Positions 5,808 to 6,374 of a stretch of DNA of 6,374 bases are shown piece by piece. The notes beneath the pieces were generated by a model, which did not search any database, was not told where the DNA came from, and saw only the letters and a list, made by a program, of their open reading frames with translations. This DNA comes from an uncultured Chloroflexota bacterium. Its GTDB lineage: Bacteria; Chloroflexota; Limnocylindria; Limnocylindrales; CSP1-4. The DNA lies in assembly GCA_903928275.1 (NCBI GenBank), contig CAIYQJ010000318.1, positions 1 to 6,374 on the forward strand, in the 5' to 3' direction. Position 1 is the first letter of the stretch; each line of letters begins with the position of its first letter. The position numbers and the translations under genes were made by a program.

Positions 5808-6374
5808 TCACGAGGCGACCCGCGTCCCGGGCTCCACCGAGCCGGTGGGCACGGCCGCCACGTCCGGCGCAGCGCGCCGTCGCCGGTCCAGGGCGAGGAC
5901 CGCGAGGAGGCCGATCACCGTGAGCATCCCGAAGACGAAGAGTCCGGCACGGATCCCCCAGAGGTCGGCGATCGTCCCGAGCACGAGCGCGCCGATCGGC
6001 GTCGTCCCGGCCATGAGCATGACGAAGAGGCTCATGACCCGGCCGCGGTACACGTCGGGCGTCAGCAGCTGCAGCCGTGTGTTGGCGGTGACCGTCGCCG
6101 TGATCCCGGCGAGGCCGGCTGCGAACATCAGGGCCAGGCTGACGGCGTACGAGGACGAGAGCCCAAGGACGACGAGGACGCTGCCGAGGGCCACGCCGCC
6201 CACGACCAGGCGCCGCTCGGTCGCCGCGCGGGTGCGCATGAGGAGGACGCCGGCGGCGAGCGAGCCGGCACCGAAGCCGGCCATGAGCGCGCCGAAACCC
6301 GTCGGGCCGGCGCCCAGGGAGACCGCGAGCAGCGGGACCGCGACCGTCCAGTTGAAGCCGAGGAGGCCCACGAC
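5808..6374 (-). CDS. MFS exporter, MFS_3/EntS type, 5' part missing
   Basis: The frame is open from the right edge to a TGA at 5808-5810, giving the last 188 residues. About six hydrophobic segments are visible, consistent with TM7-TM12 of a 12-TM major facilitator protein. Recognisable family sequence includes GFGALMAGFGAGSLAAG (a TM8-like block after the edge) and LLTPDVYRGRVMSLF followed by PIGALVLGTIADLWG, the loop and helix pattern of the MFS_3/EntS exporter group. The end is a charged, disordered tail (RRRRAAPD and onwards). Such proteins export siderophores, drugs or other small molecules by proton antiport; the substrate cannot be inferred. The true start lies beyond the window. It is convergent with the SQR-like gene, with only 30 bases between the stops and no clear terminator. 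Confidence 0.85.
   Translation of the reverse strand, partial: VVGLLGFNWTVAVPLLAVSLGAGPTGFGALMAGFGAGSLAAGVLLMRTRAATERRLVVGGVALGSVLVVLGLSSSYAVSLALMFAAGLAGITATVTANTRLQLLTPDVYRGRVMSLFVMLMAGTTPIGALVLGTIADLWGIRAGLFVFGMLTVIGLLAVLALDRRRRAAPDVAAVPTGSVEPGTRVAS

Noticed and set aside
5802..5831. CCCGGG palindromes and a 6-bp CGGGTC/GACCCG stem at the SQR/MFS convergent end
   Set aside because: The stem lies across the MFS stop codon, is short and has no T-run; such GC palindromes are expected by chance at this composition.

Overview
The window is very GC-rich with strong G/C preference at third codon positions. Gene content and style suggest a bacterium of the Chloroflexota (possibly Limnocylindria-like) or, less likely, the Actinomycetota. 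This placement is an inference from composition and protein flavour only; there is no rRNA or other phylogenetic marker here. The window holds nine protein genes, two of them cut by its edges. I see no RNA gene, insertion sequence, CRISPR array or phage gene.

Left part (1-1302, minus strand): an exported DUF2202 ferritin-like protein is followed by the first ~210 residues of a polytopic membrane Fe-S protein of the NosR/NapH (Fer4_5) type, which runs off the left edge. A perfect 16-bp inverted repeat lies in the 70-base gap between them. A 307-base divergent intergenic region (1303-1609) separates this pair from the plus-strand genes.

Middle (1610-3993): a half-size TauE/SafE (TSUP) permease is followed by lgt, the prolipoprotein diacylglyceryl transferase, with all its hallmark motifs. 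Convergent to lgt is a small minus-strand protein with the Pfam 'Virulence_fact' domain (a name, not a demonstrated role). Divergent from that is a class I SAM-dependent methyltransferase that appears to be leaderless.

Right part (4020-6374): a structured spacer carries 17-bp direct repeats around an 8-bp stem, then an AT-rich promoter that stands out from the GC-rich background. The promoter drives a tight two-gene unit: a NifX/NifB-domain protein and a sulfide:quinone oxidoreductase-like flavoprotein. The flavoprotein keeps two of the three SQR cysteines but lacks the middle one. Convergent with it is the C-terminal half of an MFS exporter, cut by the right edge.

Taken together, the accessory flavour is redox and sulfur/metal related: ferritin-like protein, membrane Fe-S protein, TSUP permease, NifX-domain protein and SQR-like enzyme. 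They are mixed with housekeeping lgt. The most noteworthy items are the NifX-SQR-like pair with its own promoter and the non-canonical cysteine set of the SQR-like protein. A joint function for all these genes is not shown by the sequence.
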